Shown here: positions 60,426 to 64,000 of the stretch, in pieces
Layout: each line of letters begins with the position of its first letter
Numbering within the stretch: the first letter of the stretch is position 1
Assembly (NCBI RefSeq): GCF_002150005.2
Contig: NZ_MSPP01000002.1
Location: forward strand, 434,001-498,000
Direction of reading: 5' to 3'
DNA: 64,000 bases
Source of the DNA: Marivivens niveibacter
Lineage (GTDB): Bacteria > Pseudomonadota > Alphaproteobacteria > Rhodobacterales > Rhodobacteraceae
Notes under the pieces: generated by a model
Database searches by the model: none
The model's input: only the letters and a program-made list of their open reading frames with translations
Told to the model about the DNA's origin: nothing
Position numbers and translations under genes: made by a program

Positions 60426-61076
60426 ATGATGAAAGCCGCACGTCCGTTGCCCGAATATCTCGTTCGCCGCTATCAGGGGTGGAAAGCCACGACCTATTCC
60501 GACAACCGGGCGTGGTATCGTACCTTGGCCGCAGAAGGTCAGCACCCGCGCGCCATGGTGATTTCCTGCTGCGATAGCCGCGTTCATGTCACATCAATCT
60601 TTGGTGCGGATTCGGGTGAGTTTTTCATCCACCGCAACATTGCAAACCTTGTCCCGCCATATAACCCAGATGGCGACCACCACGGTACATCCGCAGCGTT
60701 GGAATACGCTGTAACGGCCCTGAAGGTCGCGCATGTTATTGTTCTGGGCCATTCGTCCTGCGGCGGTGTTGCTGGTTGCAACGCCATGTGCAGCGGCCAA
60801 GCACCTGAACTGGAAAGCAAAACATCGTTCGTTGGGACTTGGCTGAATATCCTACGCCCAGGTTACGAACGCGTTGCAGATTTGCCTGACGACAAACGTG
60901 TTGCCGCACTAGAAAAAGAGGCGGTTCTGGTCAGCCTAGAAAACCTTGCGTCTTTTCCGTTCGTCAAAGAGGCGATGGACAAAGGCACGCTCAGCATTCA
61001 CGGCCTTTGGAATAACATCGGCGAAGGTACATTGGATATGTATGACGCGGACGAAGGCAAATTCGTTCAAATCTAA
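60426..61076 (+). CDS. Beta-class carbonic anhydrase
   Basis: A 216-residue zinc enzyme interconverting CO2 and bicarbonate. Zinc ligands: Cys49 with Asp50 and Arg52 (SCCDSRV), His109 and Cys112 (GHSSCGGVAG). The N-terminal helix (PLPEYLVRRYQGWKATTYSD) is usual in the alphaproteobacterial type. Two successive ATGs exist; GAGAGGAG fits the second (60429) slightly better. It ends 8 bp before a strong terminator. Confidence 0.94.
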   Translation: MMKAARPLPEYLVRRYQGWKATTYSDNRAWYRTLAAEGQHPRAMVISCCDSRVHVTSIFGADSGEFFIHRNIANLVPPYNPDGDHHGTSAALEYAVTALKVAHVIVLGHSSCGGVAGCNAMCSGQAPELESKTSFVGTWLNILRPGYERVADLPDDKRVAALEKEAVLVSLENLASFPFVKEAMDKGTLSIHGLWNNIGEGTLDMYDADEGKFVQI

Positions 61077-61084
61077 AAAATAGA

Positions 61085-61115
61085 AAAAGGGACGGCGAAA
61101 ATTGCCGTCCCTTTT
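61085..61115. terminator. Bidirectional terminator after carbonic anhydrase
   Basis: AAAAGGGACGGC (61085-61096) pairs with GCCGTCCCTTTT (61104-61115). A/T tails fit both directions, serving carbonic anhydrase and the minus-strand small ORF that stops at 61149. Confidence 0.88.
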
Positions 61116-61148
61116 CCGTTCAACGTGAGTGGCGTTGTAACTGAATTT

Positions 61149-61259
61149 CTATGCCGCCAGTTGCAGACGGTGTGTGGCAGTACGGCGCGACAAACCGCGA
61201 CGATAACGACCCAAAAGAGCAGCGCGACGGCCCAAGCGGGCTTTGGTTGCAAGACACAT
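61149..61259 (-). CDS. Tiny very basic protein, 36 residues
   Basis: MCLATKARLGRRAALLGRYR continues GLSRRTATHRLQLAA: nearly one third Arg/Lys. AAGGA stands 9 bases before the ATG, and a terminator follows 34 bp after the stop, which together support a real gene. The opening xxTKARxGR is shared with the ORF at 61775-61909. Family unknown; nucleic-acid or ribosome binding would fit the charge. Confidence 0.45.
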   Translation of the reverse strand: MCLATKARLGRRAALLGRYRRGLSRRTATHRLQLAA

Positions 61260-61270
61260 GTTGCCGGTCC

Positions 61271-61432
61271 TTATTGCGGGGGCCACCTATGATGCGATTC
61301 CAACTCTTTTGCGAACAGTTGGCAAATCTCGTCACGGGTTACCCGTTTTTGTTTTTTGGCCCAACGTCGTGCTGGCCGTTTTGTTTCGGACGCTTTGCGC
61401 CACCAAGCTACAATGGTCATGGACACATCCAT
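61271..61432 (-). CDS. Small basic protein, 53 residues
   Basis: MDVSMTIVAWWRKASETKRP, then an Arg/Lys-rich middle and an amphipathic end (VTRDEICQLFAKELESHH). An internal ATG (61420, MTIVAWW) is an equal candidate start. It ends 11 bp before the 36-residue ORF, so both may be one transcript. No family recognised. Confidence 0.4.
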   Translation of the reverse strand: MDVSMTIVAWWRKASETKRPARRWAKKQKRVTRDEICQLFAKELESHHRWPPQ

Positions 61433-61774
61433 TCCAATGGGCCTTCGGGGGCAAGGCGAGTTTCTGTTATGTCCTTCCGGTTGTCGGTGCCTTTGTGGAT
61501 TGGGACACAAAAGCACCGAACCGAGGAAGGTTAGTCGAGCTAATCTAGGAACCGGTGGATTGGGACACCTGCTCCGTGTCTTTACACTACCTGAACGTGA
61601 TTGATTTAATCACCTGCCCGCATGAAGAGTTTTGGCATCTTGGCGTATGGTGACCCTATCCTTTGGTATGTTTGTGCTACCGTGAAATGCGGATAGGGCA
61701 GGTTTAGTGAGCCAAGTTTTGCACGGTTTACCTGCGTCCCACGATAGATATCGGCCTGTTCAGGTGCAGTAGAA
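61433..61774. other. Gap with a 14-bp direct repeat, no clear gene
   Basis: GTGGATTGGGACAC occurs at 61495-61508 and again at 61555-61568, exactly 60 bp apart. A minus-strand frame (61851-61606, GTG start) is open but has no ribosome site and overlaps the 44-residue ORF in another frame. It may be the decayed or frameshifted tail of that ORF. Nothing else is evident. Confidence 0.3.
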
Positions 61775-61909
61775 TCAGAATTTTGGTTGGTCAGGGCGCG
61801 GACGGCGGCGTTGGCCAAACGAGTCGCTAAAAATGTTGGCTTCTTTTTCACGTACGCCTGAAACTGCGGAAACGCGTCCTTTGCGGGCTTTGGTCATCAG
61901 ATTGTGCAT
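61775..61909 (-). CDS. Tiny basic ORF, 44 residues
   Basis: Opens MHNLMTKARKGRVSAVSGVR and ends FGQRRRPRPDQPKF. CGAAAGGAACGGAACC precedes the ATG, a very good ribosome site. Its first dozen residues match the 36-residue ORF at 61149-61259, including an identical 12-base stretch ACCAAAGCCCGC. Possibly a paralogous pair. Function unknown. Confidence 0.4.
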   Translation of the reverse strand: MHNLMTKARKGRVSAVSGVREKEANIFSDSFGQRRRPRPDQPKF

Positions 61910-61925
61910 GGTTCCGTTCCTTTCG

Positions 61926-62078
61926 TTAGCAGTGTTGTGGGCATTGCACGGCAGCTGTGCGAAATGCCGGGTCAAAGGTAGAGGCTCCAAAGTTTCGTCG
62001 TTCAGCGGCGCGGTGTCGAATTCGATCGGTTAAAACCGAAACCGGTTTTGGCGATGTACGATTTGAAATTTTGTTCAT
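61926..62078 (-). CDS. Small basic ORF, 50 residues
   Basis: Opens MNKISNRTSPKPVSVLTDRI and ends in FRTAAVQCPQHC. AAGGGGTAGAAAG gives a proper ribosome site, and the next ORF starts 16 bp after its stop. It shows no recognised domain. A different frame over the same DNA is also open for 35 codons, so coding is uncertain. Confidence 0.3.
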   Translation of the reverse strand: MNKISNRTSPKPVSVLTDRIRHRAAERRNFGASTFDPAFRTAAVQCPQHC

Positions 62079-62412
62079 CTTTCTACCCCTTAGGTGTAGG
62101 CGGATTACGCCCAATGCCACATAGCTGGCATTTTCGCTGCAGGTTGATACGACCCCCGTCTCATCAAGCTCTGCAAAAACAGTGTAGCGCGGAGCTGGGC
62201 GGTGTATTTATCGATTAAAGGATGGTTTGGGATCGCTTTGGGCCTGCGACAGACCCTTTCGGATAGTTTTTGACACTACGTCAGATGGTAAAAAATGTTC
62301 TATCGAGGCCTAAAATGGCGAACGTTTTTGTCGGGGGTGCATTTAGAAGCGGCCAAAAGGGAATCGTTTTGACATCGATTCTATGCCTTTGATGTTTGTC
62401 GCAGCGTTACAA
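62079..62412. other. Non-coding gap upstream of small ORFs
   Basis: No ORF with a ribosome site. A short inverted repeat AATGCCA/TGGCATT (62113-62132) with four T residues is present. The rest probably holds the promoter for the small ORFs; no consensus promoter stands out. Confidence 0.3.
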
Positions 62413-62445
62413 ACAAAAAAGGCCAACCCGCATAGGTTGGCCTTT
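62413..62445 (-). terminator. asd terminator
   Basis: AAAGGCCAACC (62418-62428) pairs with GGTTGGCCTTT (62435-62445). On the minus strand it is followed by TTTTTTG. It lies 21 bp after the asd stop. Confidence 0.88.
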
Positions 62446-62466
62446 GTAAACTTATGGTTAGGTCGA

Positions 62467-63489
62467 TCAGCCTTTTTTCAGGCAGCGCTGACCCAGAACC
62501 TCGGCGATCTGAACAGCGTTCAGTGCTGCGCCTTTGCGCAGGTTGTCCGAAACGCACCACAGGTTGATACCGTTTTCGACAGTCACGTCTTGACGGATGC
62601 GGCTGATAAAGGTCGCGTAATCGCCAACGCATTCGATCGGGGTTACGTAGCCGCCGTTTTCGCGTTTATCGATCACCATGATACCTGGTGCTTCGCGCAG
62701 AATGTCGCGGGCTTCGTCTTCGTCCAGGAAATCTTCGAATTCGATGTTGATCGATTCCGAGTGGCCGACGAATACAGGAACGCGAACGCAGGTTGCCGTA
62801 ACCTTGATCGACGGATCGACGATCTTTTTGGTTTCGGTGATCATTTTCCATTCTTCTTTGGTGTCGCCGCTGTCCATAAAGACGTCGATGTGCGGGATCA
62901 CGTTGAATGCGATCTGTTTTGGATAGACGTTTGGTGCTTTTTCCTGACCTGGCACATACATGCCTTTGGTCTGATCCCATAGTTCGTCGATAGCTTCTTT
63001 GCCGGAACCGGAAACCGACTGATAGGTCGATACAACAACGCGTTTGATTTTCGCGCGGTCGTGCAGCGGTTTCAGGGCAACAACCATCTGTGCGGTCGAA
63101 CAGTTCGGGTTCGCGATGATGTTTTTCTTTGTGTAACCGTCAACGGCTTCGGCGTTCACTTCTGGAACGATCAGCGGCACGTCTGGGTCATAGCGGTATA
63201 GCGACGAGTTATCGATCACCACGCAGCCAGCTTTGGCAGCGATTGGAGCGTATTTTTTTGTCGCGTCTGAACCGACAGCGAACAGGGCCATATCCCAGCC
63301 CGAAAAATCGAACGTATCCAGATCTTCGGTCTTTAGGGTTTTGTCGCCAAAGCTGACTTCGGTACCTAGCGATTTACGGCTGGCCAGCACAGCGATCTTT
63401 TCGACCGGAAACTCGCGTTCAGCGAGGATGTTCAGCATTTCGCGGCCCACGTTGCCCGTGGCACCAACGACGACGACATTGTAGCCCAT
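62467..63489 (-). CDS. asd: Aspartate-semialdehyde dehydrogenase
   Basis: A 340-residue NADPH enzyme producing aspartate semialdehyde for lysine, threonine and methionine synthesis. NADP site GATGNVGREMLNIL (residues 9-22), active-site Cys in NPNCSTAQMVVALKPLHD, and the substrate-binding segments SGSGKEAIDEL and VRVPVFVGHSESI. Start at MGYNVVVVGATG after GGAGAAGCCA. It supplies the pathway served by dapD and dapE elsewhere in the window. Confidence 0.97.
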   Translation of the reverse strand: MGYNVVVVGATGNVGREMLNILAEREFPVEKIAVLASRKSLGTEVSFGDKTLKTEDLDTFDFSGWDMALFAVGSDATKKYAPIAAKAGCVVIDNSSLYRYDPDVPLIVPEVNAEAVDGYTKKNIIANPNCSTAQMVVALKPLHDRAKIKRVVVSTYQSVSGSGKEAIDELWDQTKGMYVPGQEKAPNVYPKQIAFNVIPHIDVFMDSGDTKEEWKMITETKKIVDPSIKVTATCVRVPVFVGHSESINIEFEDFLDEDEARDILREAPGIMVIDKRENGGYVTPIECVGDYATFISRIRQDVTVENGINLWCVSDNLRKGAALNAVQIAEVLGQRCLKKG

Positions 63490-63571
63490 TGGCTTCTCCT
63501 TCGGTTTGACGGAGCGGGCTATAGACCCAAAGGGCCCCAAGGGAAAGGGGGCAGGGGCTACCCACCTTATT

Positions 63572-64000
63572 TTATTGCGCTTGGGAGGCGTTTTCGCGCT
63601 GATTTACCGTGTTTTCCCAAGCCTCTTTGGAAATGGTGTAACATTTCCAGTCTTCGGGTGGGGTGCCCATCAGGCCCAACGACGCGTCATAGCGCCAAAC
63701 TGCGCCCAATTTGCCCGTGCCTTTTTGTGATCGTATATTGGATGGCGCGATGTGGAACCAGACCTCGTCATAGGTTTTGAATGCGTGTTCCAGCATCAGG
63801 CGTTTGAACGCATAATTGGTGTCACCGCCCCAGAATTTGCAGTCGATAAACGTATAGCCGATGCTGATGCTGTTTTCGACGTCGGGCGCAGGGTAATAGC
63901 GCGAACAGCCGATCACCGTGCCTGCATCATTGCGCAGAACAACGGTTTGTTTGCTGGACAGGTTATCGTCGAAATAGCGATCGAAATTGGGTCGTTGGTG
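63572..64000 (-). CDS. GNAT family N-acetyltransferase (N-terminus outside window)
   Basis: The C-terminal 142 residues of a GNAT acetyltransferase of the ribosomal-protein (RimJ/RimL-like) type: VVLRNDAGTVIGCSRYY, SIGYTFIDCKFWGGDTNY, AFKRLMLEHAFKTYDEVWFH, then RSQKGTGKLGAVW. This strand pattern and the Arg-Ser-Gln-Lys-Gly pocket (usually RS...LEKLG) bind acetyl-CoA. The reading frame is open to the window end. It lies 82 bp upstream of asd on the same strand. Confidence 0.85.
   Translation of the reverse strand, partial: HQRPNFDRYFDDNLSSKQTVVLRNDAGTVIGCSRYYPAPDVENSISIGYTFIDCKFWGGDTNYAFKRLMLEHAFKTYDEVWFHIAPSNIRSQKGTGKLGAVWRYDASLGLMGTPPEDWKCYTISKEAWENTVNQRENASQAQ

Noticed and set aside
61606-61851. 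81-codon minus-strand ORF (GTG start)
   Set aside because: No ribosome site; overlaps the better-supported 44-residue ORF in another frame. Could be its frameshifted continuation.
1-64000. tRNA, rRNA, CRISPR, insertion-sequence or prophage features
   Set aside because: The larger intergenic stretches were read for tRNA-like arms, repeat arrays and terminal inverted repeats with transposase frames; none found.

Overview
The window reads as chromosomal DNA of an alphaproteobacterium of the Rhodobacteraceae (Roseobacter group). This rests on family content: a long SelD with an FAD-oxidoreductase front end, MbfA, DUF2794, an IalB-family protein, Hint-domain surface proteins, the gpmI-envC-ctpA-rppH string, and a serC leader like the one described in Rhodobacterales. 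Genes are tightly packed on both strands with many 1-16 bp overlaps. I found no rRNA or tRNA gene, CRISPR array, insertion sequence or phage module.

Layout. 0-3.9 kb: left-pointing cluster (amidase, acyl-CoA-dehydrogenase-like flavoprotein, small protein, Rieske oxygenase) matching the iacH-A-B-C set for indole-3-acetate breakdown, cut by the window edge. 4.1-9.5 kb: lrgAB, tRNA hydroxylase trhO, NAD salvage genes pncA-pncB, a 39-residue small protein, and arfB behind an attenuator-like leader. 9.7-16 kb: phytase-like esterase, mepA, UMF1 transporter, thioesterase, yggT, recQ. 16-22.6 kb: a two-component system divergent from a sugar ABC transporter (gts-like), with four phased TGTAACA-type repeats between them. 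22.6-31.4 kb: yaaA, an AttEFGH-like exporter set and selD on the plus strand, facing a metallophosphoesterase-mnmH pair; selD and mnmH together supply 2-selenouridine in tRNA. 31.5-36.2 kb: the serine pathway (serC-serA left, serB right) and a TauE-family exporter. 36.3-41 kb: IalB protein, rlmN, gluconokinase, LOG protein, dapD, a candidate small RNA. 41-45 kb: a prokaryotic ionotropic-glutamate-receptor-like channel and two Hint-domain proteins. 45-53.7 kb: dapE, rnr, rppH, a DUF6064 membrane protein, ctpA, envC, gpmI. 53.8-57.7 kb: mbfA, a TetR regulator, glutathione-dependent formaldehyde dehydrogenase, an I78 inhibitor, DUF2794. 57.7-64 kb: NlpC/P60 hydrolase, leucyl aminopeptidase, carbonic anhydrase, a run of tiny basic ORFs, asd and a GNAT fragment.

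Most of the window is core metabolism: glucose uptake with gluconokinase, serine synthesis, diaminopimelate synthesis (asd, dapD, dapE), NAD salvage, and tRNA U34 modification by two rhodanese-type enzymes (TrhO, MnmH). The less ordinary items are the arfB leader, which has a perfect Shine-Dalgarno, an 18-codon ORF, a terminator and a complementary antiterminator segment; the phased repeats at the sugar transporter; the receptor-channel with a non-canonical pore; the minus-strand stem-loop RNA downstream of dapD; and the tiny ORFs at 61-62 kb. All identifications come from reading translations and motifs by eye; no database search was run.
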